Notes: generated by a model from the letters alone, not told the origin. DNA of 64,000 nt from Bettongia penicillata ogilbyi (GCA_023548195.1 JAJHZJ010000252.1:2363395-2427394); one strand, 5' to 3'. Shown: positions 1 through 11,480, counted from the stretch's first letter. Translations and numbers: made by a program.

Positions 1-605
1 TTTGAACTTAGGAAGATGAGCTTCTTTACTTCATACCCAGCACTCTATACACTGTGCCCCCTAGCCACCTCACACCTTTCTATTCTAGCAAAGAGTAAAT
101 AGAGTTAAGAGAAATTAAACACATTGAAATATGCTAAAAAATATAACAACGAATTAGCTCTTTGGAAAGTTAGGAGATAAAATCCCCAGGGAAAGTCAAG
201 GAAAGGTACTAATCTATTTCACTGAAGGGTAAATTCTCTCTGAAACTTCTAGGGAGGCAGGCTATGGAATCAGTTCCACCTATTACTCTGGTAGGAGCCA
301 TCAATTACTTCAACGTTGTCTCTGCCAATCAAGAGTCTCATCTTTTCGTTGTGCACTGTAACAGCAATGTTGTAATGATGATCAACCATGAAAGAATTGG
401 CTACTCTGATCAATACAATGATCAAAGACAATTCCAAAGGACCCATGATGAAAAACTGCTATCCACCTGAGAAATGATTAACTCTGAGTACAAACTCAAG
501 TATAATCTTCTCATTTTATTTTTCTTGCTTTTTTGGAAATCTAGCTAATATGGAAATATGTTTTGCATGATTTCACAGGTATAATTGGTGTATTGCTTGC
601 TTTCT
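1..605. other. Unassigned low-repeat stretch
   Basis: I recognise no gene or repeat here. An open frame of 68 codons at 264-470 has no recognisable motif and no visible splice context. It is probably chance. Confidence 0.4.
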
Positions 606-611
606 CAGTGA

Positions 612-705
612 GCTGGGAAGGGGTCATAGGGAAGGAGAGAATTTGGAACTCAAAATTTTAAAGGAAAAGAATGTTAATAAATAATAAATAAATTTTATAA
701 GGAGT
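612..705 (+). mobile_element. L1/HAL1-type 3' tail fragment
   Basis: The stretch has the purine-rich ending seen at other L1/HAL1 3' ends in this window (38.0 kb, 61.96 kb, 62.19 kb). It reads GGGAAGGAGAGAATTTGGAA followed by an A/T-rich AATAAATAATAAATAAAT tail. Only the last ~90 bp are present, so the copy is strongly 5'-truncated. Confidence 0.5.
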
Positions 706-1117
706 TGCATCTCTTTCTGCAAAAGCAGCAACATGCAAAATGCCTCGGGCTTTGTTGGAATTTCTATTGCATGAGAAAATTTGGGAAACCTGAATAAACC
801 AATGCAAAGAAGCAAAATCAAAACAATTTTAATTCTGACCACAATAACATCCAGGATAATGACATGGAAAGATGTCAAAATTCAGATCAATACAGTGACC
901 AACTGTGTCTTTTGAATCCTGAAGTATGCTTCCTTTCTCTTGATAGAGAGTTGAAAGTCTACAAATGCAGAATGAAACATCTGCCATAACACACATCTCC
1001 TTTTTAATTCATTTTGCTTCACTGTACTTTGTATAAGGGGAGGATCTATTGGGAAATCACAAAAATTTTTAAAACCATAATAAAACATTTATTTTTTAAA
1101 GCTTCAACCTAATATGT
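706..1117. other. Unassigned AT-rich stretch
   Basis: No recognisable gene or repeat. Minus-strand open frames at 624-878 and 882-1088 show no domain that I know. Confidence 0.4.
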
Positions 1118-1180
1118 ATTTATTATTGCCTTTATTATACATTTATTAAGTGCCTACTACATAAAAGGTAAAGTGGTGTA
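1118..1180 (-). repeat. L2/MIR 3'-end remnant
   Basis: It contains the inverted L2/MIR tail motif ATTTATTAAGTGCCTACTA, here antisense. It is too short to subclassify. Confidence 0.45.
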
Positions 1181-1224
1181 GTAACACATGTGCTGGTGAA
1201 TGTTTAACCAGTTCTCATGCTTTT

Positions 1225-1345
1225 AAGTCTAGCCAAAATTATCAGCATTTTCTCCATCATTTACTTGAATCCAGAAATCAACAAAACGATAAATCATGCC
1301 CTAATTTGTAGAGTATGCTGATTCTTCAAGGCTCACACTGAAAAT
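1225..1345 (+). repeat. Unclassified old interspersed repeat (family X, copy 1)
   Basis: By eye this aligns with 46158-46265. Shared blocks in the same order are TTTCTCCATCA, AATCAA.AAAA, AATCA.GCCCT.AT and TGCTGATTC. The match looks like an old diverged repeat family. I cannot name it. Confidence 0.45.
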
Positions 1346-1349
1346 TGAA

Positions 1350-2600
1350 CAGGTGGCTCTCAAAGGAACTCTGAGACAAGTTTGAAAGTGACTCTGGGGA
1401 AGTTTCTTAACACCTTAGTACTCCTAAGCAACTTTCTAGACTATAAATTGAATGGTTACTGATCAGTTTCGAGGAGAGTTCCCTGCATGAATGATCAGCA
1501 TTGTTCACAGGGAGTTCCCTCCATTAAAGAAACCATATATTCAGACCAAAACAAATTGCATAATGCATAAACATTTATAACGGCATACTTCTGGCAGTGT
1601 ATGGAGAAAAAAAGTGTTTGACAAGTCTATTTATACCCTCTTCGCCCCACCATTATGATGATGGTGACTTGGTCCACCCTCTGGGCTCCACTTTCTCTTT
1701 AGCAAAGGACATCCTCCTAGCCTTCTAAGAGATGGGCTTCCCTTTTTAAAAATGGTGACCTGGTGGAACTGTGGTAGAGGCAGGGAAATTTCCTGAGACA
1801 TCACCTCAAAAACCACCTGCCACTTGCACCAACCAGCTCATTCGGTGACCAGCTCTAGATATGCTTAATCTTCTCTGCCTTGGGGAATAAATTCTCCTTT
1901 GTTTGATTTAATATTCAGTTCCAAAGATTAGAGGGGAATCTCCCCCTCTCTGTTTACCTGTCAGACTTCTTATCTTTCTTTGCATAAATAGAATGCAAAA
2001 AAGTCATCAGTGAAAGAGTTAACTGCAATTTAGCTTAATAGTAGCTTTAGAGGCAGGTGGACAGAAATACAAAACAGACTTGAAAGAAATAGCAGTCGCT
2101 CTGTGAGAGATACAGCTGCTCCCTAGGAGTGGGATTGTGAGATCTGGAATTATCATCTTAGATCAGTCCTTCTGGCAATTTTAGCCACTGGAATCTGTCT
2201 ACATATTCCTCCAAGCCTTGCAGTCCAGAATGGAGTCCAAAACTGGTCTCAGTGATGTAGCCAGCACTGTTTCTGATTCCATGGTCACTATTCTCCCCAG
2301 TTTCTGCTGACCTCTGTCTTTTGTTGCTCCAATTGGTCTCTAGTGAGATTGCTGCCTGGCACAATCCCCCTCTGTGTCTCCATTTTCAGTGGTTATAGTG
2401 GCAGTGACCTAGTTACATGGAGTTACTGAGAAAGCAATAGCAGTCCGGCAAGAAGAAGCCTAGACACCTTTGCCTCCTCCTTGTGTCTGTCTTCTCAAAC
2501 TTTCTGTTATCATCACCTCCTTTCAAGCATCTCTTGATCTTCCTCCTTCCTTAGCTACATTTTAGTTACTATCTCTTAGCTCTCCAGACTTTTCTATGTG
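1350..2600. other. Unassigned stretch
   Basis: No gene or family recognised. It includes minus-strand open frames at 1631-1816 and 2158-2364 without recognisable domains. Composition is ordinary. Confidence 0.4.
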
Positions 2601-2601
2601 T

Positions 2602-2900
2602 TTGTCCTTTGTTGCTGAAGAAGACCATGCCATCAGAGAAACAATGGCATGACTTGCCCTTGACTTTGTTTTGAGTGAAGAAGGGCTGTGCAGGTCACCA
2701 GCCTCACTTCTCCTCTAGAGCCATCTGAATTCAGTGACCAGATATTCATCAGGATGACTGGAGATGACCCAGGATGAGGTAGTTGGGGTTAAGTGGCTTG
2801 CCCAAGGTCACACAGCTAGTGAGTGTCAAGTGTCTGAGGTAAGATTTGAACTCAGGTCCTCCTGACTCCTGATCTATCCACTACACCACCTAGCTGCCCC
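2602..2900 (-). mobile_element. RTE-tailed tRNA SINE (RTESINE-like), complete, antisense
   Basis: Read on the minus strand, it starts with a tRNA-derived head (GGGGCAGCTAGGTGGTGTAG near 2900) and a B-box-like GTTCAAATC. It ends at 2602 with a tail resembling the 3' end of the RTE fragment at 26.87 kb. The body blocks around 2680-2755 recur in the copies at 3.4, 7.2, 40.1 and 42.5 kb. The family name is from memory. Confidence 0.75.
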
Positions 2901-2965
2901 TCCAGACTTTTAAATAGATATGCAGTGGTGAGTACCCAGTTACACTTATACAGTACAGGTTGTTG

Positions 2966-2999
2966 TACACACACACATACACACACACACACACACACG
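2966..2999. repeat. (CA)n microsatellite
   Basis: About 32 bp of nearly perfect CA dinucleotides with one T interruption. It sits next to a short L2 3' remnant. Confidence 0.9.
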
Positions 3000-3345
3000 A
3001 TGCCATACTAAGCACTGGAGATACAAACACAAAATACAAAAGTCTGTGTGAGAACATTTGGACAAGAGGTTTTGGAAGAAAAAATTCACAAGAGGAAGAC
3101 AGAGGGAGTTTGAGAAAAAGTTATTTTGGATAGGAAGGTTAAAGTTAAGAAGATACACATATCAGGCCCAACTGGTTGGGGGAAGAGACAATGAAAACTT
3201 TTGGGCACTATTTAAATCCTGTTCTATATAAATGTGTTATATTGTTCATTCTTAAAAAGAAAACACTCCCTGCCCTCAAGGAATTTATATTCTACTGGGA
3301 GAAAGGGAAGCATTAAAACTATTAAATAAATAGAAGAGAATTTGA
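3000..3345 (-). repeat. L2 3'-end fragments (antisense), interrupted
   Basis: ACTAAGCACTGGAGATACAAA at about 3007-3028 and CCCTGCCCTCAAGGAATTTA at about 3270 are consecutive parts of the inverted L2 3' UTR. About 220 bp of unassigned sequence separates them. Confidence 0.5.
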
Positions 3346-3396
3346 GAAGGGAGAAAGTACTGATAACCAGTAAAATCAGAAAAGATCATTGGGATT

Positions 3397-3690
3397 TGTT
3401 CATTGTTCTCAAATAGGGCCATGACTTCAGAAAGTTGATGCCATGACTTGCACGTAAAACGAATTTAAGGGAGGGAGGGCTGTGAAAAGTCACCAGTCTC
3501 ATTTTCTCCTCCAGACCCAATCTGGGTCCAGTAGCCAAATATAGATCAGTACAACTGGACATGGTCCAGGATGCAATAGGAGACCTTGGCCTTTTTAAGC
3601 TAAGGTCTTTCCAAGTTCTCCCTTTGACTGAGGCAACACCCATTCACTGATTAGGGCTGTTTAAGGAGTGAGAAGGGATGGCCCCTTCAA
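3397..3690 (-). mobile_element. RTE-tailed SINE body (antisense)
   Basis: It shares ordered blocks with the 40.1-kb copy: the GGAGGGCTGTG motif, GTCACCAG.CTCA, TCTCCTCCAGA, GACCTTGGCCTTTTTA and AGGCAACACCCATTCACTGA. It lacks the tRNA head seen at 2900, so it is either a different subfamily or truncated. Confidence 0.65.
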
Positions 3691-4081
3691 TTTAAAAAAA
3701 AATCAAATGAGAAGGGGAGGTTGTACCTGAACCTTGAAGGAAGTTAAAGGATCTAAAATAACCTAGATCCACAAGCCCTGACACCTGCAGAACAACCTGT
3801 TTCAAAACTGAGCATGTTCTACCCTGACTTCTCTGCCATATTTGCCCTGGGCATCTGTTTGCCCTCCAAGGGCCTGGATGTCCACTCCCCTCCTAGACTC
3901 CATGGTTCTGGAAGTCTCACAGGGCTTCACAAGGTTAACAGATCTGTAAGGAGCTTTAAAGAAGAAGAAAACAATGAGAATCAGAAAGGTCAGGATGAGT
4001 TTCCCTCTCTTCATTGCTTTCCTACTCTGCCTCCATTACCAGAATGAGCAAAGGCAACAACCTGTGAGTAACGACGAACTA

Positions 4082-4190
4082 TGTACTGTGTGTATGACAT
4101 GGTAGGAAATTCCAAGATTTGTGAAAAATGGTTTCTGCCCTTGAAGAACCTACAAATTAGTCAGAGAGACAAGACACATACACACAAAAT
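4082..4190 (-). repeat. L2 3' UTR remnant (antisense)
   Basis: ACTATGTACTGTGTGTATGAC followed by CCCTTGAAGAACCTACAAA resembles the inverted L2 3' UTR ('growing gene size' tail type). It is short and diverged. Confidence 0.4.
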
Positions 4191-4202
4191 TTTGCTATTT
4201 GT

Positions 4203-4425
4203 CGTTGTTCAGTTGTGTCTGACTCTTCATGACCCCATTTTGAGGTTTTCTTGGCAAAGATCCTGGAGTGGTTTGCCATTTCCTTCTCCAGCTCTTTTTA
4301 TAGATGAGGAAACTGAGGAAAACAGAGTGAAGTGACTTGCCCAGCCAGGGTCACACAGTTGGTAAGAACTCAGATCTTCCTGATTCTAGACCCAACACTC
4401 TGTCCACTGTGGCACCTAGCTGACT
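4203..4425 (-). mobile_element. tRNA-derived marsupial SINE (WSINE1/MAR1-like), full length
   Basis: Read on minus, the element runs from a tRNA-like head (AGCTAGGTGCCACAGTGGAC) through the GTGTGACC.TGGC...AAGTCACTT box. It then passes a CTCAGTTTCCTCATCT core and ends near GAGTCAGACACAACTGAAC. The same layout recurs at least ten times in the window. The name is from memory. Confidence 0.85.
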
Positions 4426-4629
4426 CACACGTAAAAAATTAAGTAGGGTTATGCTGAGTGACCTTGCCTCCAAATCACCACGGGTGAAGACATCAGGGTG
4501 AAGGCATTCTCTTATGGGCTGACAGTCTTTCACAGATGGGAATGAGGCTGTTGATCTGTTTCCAGATGGAAACAGAATGATGGCTCAAAGATGAAAGGAC
4601 ATGTGTGTGGAGGAAAGAATGCTGGGCCA

Positions 4630-4830
4630 AGGGTCCGGGGCCAAGATTCACAGGATCACAAGACTTAGAGCTGGAAGTGACCTTGGGAACCATCTATTCC
4701 AGCCTCATAAGGAAATTAAGACCCAAGGAGAAAAAAGAACTGACCCATGATCACATAGGTGGCAAGAGGCAAAGCTAGGATTTGAACTTGGGATCTTTTG
4801 ACTCCAAATTTTATGTTCTTTCCACCACAC
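4630..4830 (-). repeat. THER1/MIR-type SINE (antisense)
   Basis: It has the inverted MIR core: ACTTAGAGCTGGAAGTGACC, then AAATTAAGACCCAAGGAGA, then GCTAGGATTTGAACTTGGGA, ending in a tRNA-like head. Divergence is high. Confidence 0.6.
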
Positions 4831-4832
4831 AT

Positions 4833-4955
4833 ATGACTTTGGACAAGTCATGTTCCCTCACCGGTCCTCACTTTTTTCATCTTTAAAATGAAGTTGGGTT
4901 AGAATGATGTTTGATAACAATCCCTTCCAGGTCTCAGTATTCTGTGGATTTAACA
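4833..4955 (+). repeat. THER1/MIR-type SINE 3' half
   Basis: TGACTTTGGACAAGTCATGT, CTTTAAAATGAAGTTGGGTT and CCCTTCCAGGTCTCAGTATT follow the order of a THER1/MIR core and tail in sense. It directly abuts an antisense copy. Confidence 0.55.
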
Positions 4956-4967
4956 CAGCCTCATTAA

Positions 4968-5195
4968 GGCAGCTAGGTGGCACAGTGGATAGATAGGCCT
5001 GGAATCAGGAAGATGAATTCAAATCTAGCCTCAGATACTTATTAGCTGTGTGACCCTGGGCAAGTCACTTAAATCTGTTTGCCTCAGTTTCCTTATCTAG
5101 GAAATGACCTGGAGAAGGAAATGGCAAACCACTCCAGTATCTTTTCCAAGAAAACCCCAAATGGAATCTCAAAGAATCTTAAACAACTGAACAGT
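4968..5195 (+). mobile_element. tRNA-derived marsupial SINE (WSINE1/MAR1-like), full length
   Basis: The head is GGCAGCTAGGTGGCACAGTG, followed by TGTGACCCTGGGCAAGTCAC. The tail is AAGAAAACCCCAAATGGAAT ending in TTAAACAACTGAACAG. The order is complete from head to tail. Confidence 0.85.
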
Positions 5196-5199
5196 AACA

Positions 5200-6418
5200 T
5201 TACAAAGCCCCAGATATTCCCATTTGTCCTCAAACTTAGTAGGACTCAATCCTATGTCCCTTCTATTTATCAGACTGTTATTGCATTATAATAATTCTTA
5301 CCAGCATTCTTTTTAATTATTAGGGGAGGGGAAAGGTTAGAGGAAGGAGTGGAACAGGAAAAATGGGGGAACGAGTGTGAATAGATATTAGAACCAGTTT
5401 TACTTGACTCAGTGCCCTCCCAGGGACCCAGGAATTGGGTGCTGTCTTCCAAATGTAAATATCAAATCAATAAATGTTAATGTAGCATGGAAAAGTGTTG
5501 GTTTGAGAGAAAGTTCCAATCATTTAGAGAGTGGTGTCTCGTAAAACACCTAGGTGCTCCTTCCTGCAAATAATTCTGGGGAAGTAATGAAGAGGAGAGA
5601 ATTCTTAGTGAATTTTTCTGCCTTGCCCCTAGCCCCGGTGGAAGGACACTGGGAAAGGAAAGCATGATTGCTCCATTTGGCTTGGAACAGAAAAGGAAAC
5701 AAGTGTCAGGTTCCCAGACTTCCCTCATCAGTTCAGAAAAAGACAGGAGACAGACAGCCTAAGGGCCTATTTTCAAGATCTCCTTGAACTTGAGACTTCT
5801 TGGATTTGAGCCTTCTTGAAAGAGCATTGAAATCCTGGCCAAGTTCCTAAAGATGGGCTTATCTCCAGAGAGAGATGACCTTTGCATAACTGGATTTAGC
5901 ACTTTCTAAACATGAGCTCACCCATCACCCCCACCTCATCTCCCTCTCCACATGCAATTCCCAAGTCCCTAAATAGGGCACACAGGCCTGCCCAAAGTCA
6001 GATTGCCTTTTAAAAAGATGGGCATTATCTAGAATAGTCTGAAGACAAGAAAAGAGTAGGGTCCCACAGGGTTGTGGACAAGAATTTTGTATGAATAGGG
6101 CCCCAGAAATTGTAGAATATGAAGTGTCATTGGGTGAGAGGGTCAGACTTCTGACTGAGCCCTGATGGAGGTAAACAAGAAAATGGCCCCAAACTGTCTT
6201 TGTATCTGTAATCCTAAAATTCAGTAAGTCTTTGTTGCTTTAATTTGAGCTGACATTGGTCTTTGGGGAGTCTGGAAGTAAACCTAATTGGAGGAGTACA
6301 AACAGACATAACCCCAGGTGAGTTATGACTTTCCCACCTGTTTATCTGATCTCATAGATTATACACAAGTTCTGAGTTCTGTTTCTGGTTCTCTCTAGAT
6401 ACTTGAATTTGATAACAT
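5200..6418. other. Unassigned stretch
   Basis: No repeat family or gene recognised. Short open frames on both strands (for example 5079-5291 and 5477-5728) lack domains. Part of the first overlaps the SINE upstream. Confidence 0.4.
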
Positions 6419-6419
6419 A

Positions 6420-6603
6420 GTCTGTAGGATACTGGACCTGGATTCAGAGAGGCCTATGGTCAAATCCTCAGATCTAACTAGCTATGCAACCACGAGCAAG
6501 TTGCTTAACTTCTCTGTGTCTCCGTTTCTTTATTTGTAAAATGAGGGAGTTGAACTTCAGGACCTCTATGGTGCTTTTGGTTTTAAATCTATGATACTAT
6601 GAA
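6420..6603 (+). repeat. THER1/MIR-type SINE (sense)
   Basis: GATACTGGACCTGGATTCAG, CTAACTAGCTATGCAACCAC, AAAATGAGGGAGTTGAACTT and the ending ATCTATGATACTATGAAA follow the head-core-tail order of THER1-like copies at 21.7 and 62.4 kb. Confidence 0.6.
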
Positions 6604-6679
6604 ATTATAATGTTGCTGCCAAAAATGTGGATGATGAGAAATTCATTGGTGGATTCGTGGTGGATTGAGAAATTCATCC

Positions 6680-7075
6680 ATTTATTTATAAATAATTTAG
6701 TTAGATTTCAATCTTTCCTCTTTCTCATTCTCCATATCCTCATACAAGTCCTCTCAAGTCTACCTTCAAAATTTCTCTCCCATTCATCCTCTCTTTTCCA
6801 TCCCCTCTTCACAATCACTGAGTTCACTGGCACCTCTGTCCAGAACCATTATGATGGTCTCTATCAGTCCCTACTTTCCGTTTCTCCCAGTTCCAAAGCA
6901 TCCTTCCTATTGCTGCTTCCAGATTAAGTGCTGCTTCCAAAGGACAGCTCTGATCACATGATACCTTGCACCAAAATCTACAATTGCTCGTATTATCCAC
7001 CAAATAAAGGCCAGACTTCTTGACTTAGTTTTTAAAGCCCTCTATAATCTATTCACAAACACCTTATCCTGCCAG
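6680..7075 (+). repeat. L2 LINE fragment, 3' coding region (sense)
   Basis: Blocks such as TCCAAAGCATCCTTCCTATT, CAGCTCTGATCACATGATAC and ATAAAGGCCAGACTTCTTGA resemble the C-terminal part of the L2 ORF2. That is the region where L2 encodes Ser-rich RT downstream sequence. No long frame survives. It abuts a second L2 in the opposite orientation. Confidence 0.55.
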
Positions 7076-7220
7076 TCAATAGACATTTATTAAGCACCTA
7101 CTATGTACCCAACACTGAGCTAAGCATTGTCAAAAAGAGGCAAAAGACAATTTTCACCCTCAGAAAGCTCACAGGCTAATGAGGGAGACAAGCAAACACA
7201 TATGTACAGACGGGCTATTG

Positions 7221-7723
7221 CTTGTCCTTCATTTTCACATAGAGCTAATGACATCATGGGGTGGCTTGCATATGAATTAGACTTAAGTGAGGCAGAGGTG
7301 TACAAAGTCACTAGCCTCACTCTTCCAGAGTCACTGAAGTCCAGTGGCAAGACAAAAGTCAGGATAACTGGCAATGACATCTTCCATGTCTGACCAAGCC
7401 CTAATCCGCCTTCACAGCCATTGAAACAAATTGTTCTCATCTTGCCATCCCTCCTGGGTAAGTCTCCACATGCCTGGAGTTGACATCTCCCTAACTCACC
7501 AACTCGTTTGAGGTCTCTCAGTTACCTTCAGTTTGCTTTAGCTCCTCTACCAAGACAGTTCTACTAATGGGATGTGGCTTCTGCTCATTTTACAGCTTCT
7601 TGGAGCCACAGGTAAGAGTTGGGTGAGAGGTAGACACCAAAGGTAGATGAGCAGCCATGAAAAGACCCAGGCAAGCCCTCACACCATAGGGGCCAATCCT
7701 CCCTGAACACCCCATACACCCCA
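7221..7723 (-). mobile_element. RTE-tailed SINE, long variant, inserted in L2
   Basis: The left edge CTTGTCCTTCATTTTCACAT is the inverted RTE 3' tail. It is followed by family blocks (CACTAGCCTCACT, AGTCCAGTGGC, AGGATAACTGGC). L2 sequence resumes at about 7724. The right-hand ~280 bp (7441-7723) is probably an extended body of the same element, which makes this copy longer than the one at 2.6 kb. Confidence 0.6.
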
Positions 7724-8438
7724 CAAATAAGCTATATACAGGATAAATGCAAAAGATAATTTAACAGGGAAGGTACTGGAATTAAGAGGGGCTAGAGAAG
7801 CCTCCCTGCAGAAAGTGGAATTTTAATTGGGATTTAAAGAAAAGGTAGAAATAAGGAAGGAGAGCATTCCAGGAATGAAGGGCTGCCAAACAAAATGTGT
7901 AGAACCAAGAGAAAGAATGTCTTGTCAGCAACAGCAGACACCAGTGTCACTGGATTCATGAGTGTTCTTTAGGGAGTAAAATGTAAGAAAACTGCAGAGG
8001 TAGAAAAGGACTAATTTATGAAGAGCATTAAAGTCCAAACAGGGAGTTTTGTATTTGATTCTGGATGTGATAGGGAACCATTGAAATTTATTGAGTAGCG
8101 GATGACACAGTGGGATCTGTACTTAAGGAAAATCACTTTAGTGGCTAAGTGGAGAATGGATTGGCTTAAGGCTGATCCACCAGCAGACTATTGCAGTGGT
8201 CCAAGCATGAGTTGATGAGGACGTGCGTGGAATGGTGGCAGTATTAGAGTAGGGAAGGAGGTGTATTCAAGAGATGTTGCAAAGATAAAACCTTAGTAAA
8301 GCCATGGTGATAGACTGAATATGGGAGGTGAGAGATAAACAAGAATCCAAGAGGACATCTAGGTTGTAAACCTGAGGGAATGGGAGGATGCCCTTACCCC
8401 TGAAAGAAATAGGGAAGTTAAGAGAGGGGAAGGGTTTG

Positions 8439-8648
8439 CAGGGGTGGGGAACCTGGGGCCTCAAGGCCACATGTGGCCCTCTAGGTCCTCAAGCGCAGCC
8501 CTTTGGCTGAATCCAAATTTCACAGAACAAATTCCTTTAATAAAAGGATTTGATCTGTAAAACATAGACTCAGTCAAAAGGCCGCACCCATGAAACTAGA
8601 GGACCATACTCTAGACTGTGGTCTAGACTGTACTTTCCCCACCCCTTG
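8439..8648. mobile_element. Palindromic hAT-type MITE (OposCharlie-like)
   Basis: The left terminus CAGGGGTGGGGAACCTGGGG has its inverted partner at the right end (TTTCCCCACCCCTTG). The arms are long imperfect inverted repeats: CTCTAGGTCCTCAAGCGCAG on the left pairs with the block at about 8580-8607. The CAG...CTG-type ends are typical of hAT elements. It has no coding capacity. The 8-bp target duplication expected for hAT is no longer recognisable. It interrupts the L2, so it is younger than that copy. Confidence 0.7.
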
Positions 8649-11199
8649 TTTAAAGGAAGAGATAGTGAGTTCAGGTTTGGACATATTGGTTTAAGATGTC
8701 TACTGGATTGTCTGAAAGTTAATCAAAAATTAGTAATTGGAGGTCAACAGAGAAGAGGACAGATTATTTGAGAATCAGTGGCATAGAGATGATGATTAAT
8801 TCATGGGAGGTGATGAGGTCATCAAGTGAAATAGTGTAAAGGAAGAAGAAAAGAGGGCCCAGGACAGAAATCTGAAGGACATCTATGGTTAGAGTGCATA
8901 ACTTGTATGAACATCAAGCAAAGGAGATTGAGAATAAGTCATCTGATGGGTAGGAGTAGAGGCAGGAGACAGTGATGTCCTGTGATCAACAGTGTCAACG
9001 TGCAGAGAGGTCAAGGAGAATGAAGACTGAGAAAAGGCCATTGGATTTGTCAACTAAGAGACCATTAGCAACTTTGAAAAGAGCAGTTTTGGTGGAAGGA
9101 TAATGGTCAGAAGAGAATGTAAGTGATTGAGAAGAGACCGAGAGGAGAGAAAGTAGAGGCACCTATGGTAGATGGTCTTCTCAAGCAGTTTAGCTACAAA
9201 GGTCAGAGGAGGTGTAGATGATAATTAGGGATGGAAGGGTCAAGTGAGGAATTTTTCATGTTGGAGGAGATATGCACATGTTTATAGGGGTGGGGAAGGA
9301 GCTGGTAGACAGGGAGAGATTAAATTTGATAGAGTGGAGATAACCAAGAGGAGAATCTGTTGAAGGAGATGAGAGGGAATGGGATCATTTGTGTGGGTCT
9401 TCGGGAAGGAGTAAGTCCACCTCTTTGTATGAGACAAGGGTGAAGGAGAAACTGACAGACGCCATTGGGGTGAAATGAGATGAGGAAGAGGGGAGAAGAG
9501 GAGGCTTACAGCCATTGACCTCAATTTAAAAAAAAAATATGAGGCAAAGTTCTGAGCAGAGAAAGTGGGAGAAGGAGAAGCCCTGGAAGGTTTGTGGAAA
9601 GGATGAAAAGGCTTGAAAGAGTCCCTGTGGAGAGTAGGCTAGTGAATTGTTAAAGGAGATAGAGTAGGATTTCTTAGCAGCAGTGAAGTCCCAGCTGAGG
9701 TTAGATAAATTTGTATTGGACCCAGTCAGAATCGATGTATGATTTTCTCCATCTACATTCAGCTGCACAAATGTAGAAGTGAAAGTAGTGGTTGGAGGGT
9801 GATCCAAGGCTGAGGCTTGGCAAAGCCAGGGACTCAAGAGAAAAGAACATCATAGAGTTCCTCAAGATGAAGACAGGAGGAGAGAGTGCTAGTTCAGGGA
9901 TCATAGTCTGGGGGAGAAGTGAAGGGTTAAATGATTAGAGGTCATGGTGTGGATGGAAAGTAGAGTTTGGTAAGAGAAGGAAGAGTGCTAGCTGAAAAGC
10001 CAATGGATTATGGTGTGATAAGAGAATTGGAATTCTAGAACATGGAGGCGATGCACTTGTGGGTGATGACAAGATTAAAGGTGTGACCAGCTTTGAGTGT
10101 GGCTGAGGTGGGGTAGTCACGGGAACTGGGTAGGTTGAGGAACTGAATGACTAATGTTTTGTATAGTATATTAAATGTAATATTAATAATGTAATAATAA
10201 TATGTATATTAAAGTTTCCTGGTATGAAGGCAAGAGTTGGGAAAGAGAAAAATTATAATTCAGGTACCAAACTCATTTAGGAAGGAAAGAGAGGAACCTG
10301 GAGGTCTATAGACAATAGTTACCAGGATTTGTGATTGGGTGGTAGATATGACTAGCATAAACCTCAAAGGAGGAGAGGTTAACTGAGTGATAGAGGCAGG
10401 GGGAGAACCTGGAAGTGGTAATGGGGAGCCAAGAGTATTCTAGCTCCCCTATCTCAACCAGTTAGCCAAGGGGAATGAAGGTTCATCCAAAGGAAGGATG
10501 GTAAGGATGAGCTGGGAAAATGTGTCATGGCAGGCAGGGAGGGAGATATTTTTCAGTAATTGTTAGAAGATGAAAGGAGTGGGAGAGGAAAAGATTTGGA
10601 ATGAAGAGAAGTTTGCTGTCTATGGAACAGACATTCCCAGAGGGCACAGCAGATGGAGTAGAAGGCATTTGATTGAGACTTTGGGGTGGAAAGATTGAGG
10701 GGGATGAGAATAAGGAATTAGATGGGAGAAGGGAATTGGGATTTGGATGATGACCTACAGGGGTTCAGAATCACCAGGATGTCTAGGGTATGGTGAAGGG
10801 TGAGAGTGGTCATCATTGATTGGAAGGCACAATCCCTCTTCCCAGAGAAGGCTGAGGTTAGACAGGAGATGGTGCAGTGGGAGATTGAAACCTTACTCCT
10901 CATTGACTTTTCCTCTTCCCTAAAGGGACACATGGGGTAAGAAATGGAAGTCCTAAGGTCAAAGAGAAGTGTGGTCCTCTTCTCACCAGAGGCTCTCCAC
11001 ATCGTCATCAGAAGAAGACCCAGCTGGCAGCAGAAGTTAGAAGCTGCTGTGTGCTGTCCCTCAGGGGACACGTGCAGAAGATCCGCAAGGCATGAGGTCA
11101 GAGGAAGGTGTCCTTCCTCTTCTTGCCCGAGGCTGGAGATCAGACCAGTGCAGCAGGAGGTGCTATGACCTCTATTCACATTACATGCTACAGTCAAAC

Positions 11200-11480
11200 T
11201 GAAACAGTTGAAGTCACCCCTCCTATTTTTCTACTTCTGCCTCTTTGCCTCCACTGTTCCCTCTGTCCATATCACTCTCGCTGCCCACGCCAACATACCA
11301 GACTCTTCACAGATGACCACAGGAAAACAACCTGTGGCTTTGTAACAAGCTCTGAGCGGGAGAAAACAAACCACTCCTGCACAGAGATGCCTGTCTAGAT
11401 AGAGCCAGGCCCATGCCTCTCTGACTCCACACTAATTATCTGACAGTTTTATGACCTCTCCTCATCCCTACCACTCTTCA
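11200..11480. other. Unassigned stretch upstream of candidate exon
   Basis: No repeat recognised. It is pyrimidine-rich at 11215-11280 and again at 11455-11485, the latter forming a possible polypyrimidine tract. Confidence 0.35.

Larger units (their letters stand above)
7077..11195 (-). mobile_element. L2-type (CR1-clade) LINE, long decayed copy, antisense
   Basis: Read on the minus strand this is an L2 from its 5' coding part near 11.2 kb to its 3' end at 7077. The 3' end is marked by the inverted ATTTATTAAGCACCTACTAT. The minus-strand frame at 8267-8470 contains LDVLLDSCLSLTSHIQSIT, characteristic of the L2 ORF2 C-terminal region downstream of the reverse transcriptase. Frames at 9282-9524, 9526-9837 and 10718-11197 are discontinuous pieces of the same decayed coding region. 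Two younger insertions interrupt it, at 7222-7723 and 8439-8648. At ~4.1 kb including those inserts, it is one of the longer L2 copies one expects to meet. Many stops and shifts make it dead. The subfamily is not determined. Confidence 0.75.

Noticed and set aside
10718..11197. 159-codon minus-strand frame
   Set aside because: It lies at the 5' part of the antisense L2 and fits decayed LINE coding sequence. There are no splice sites or independent domain.
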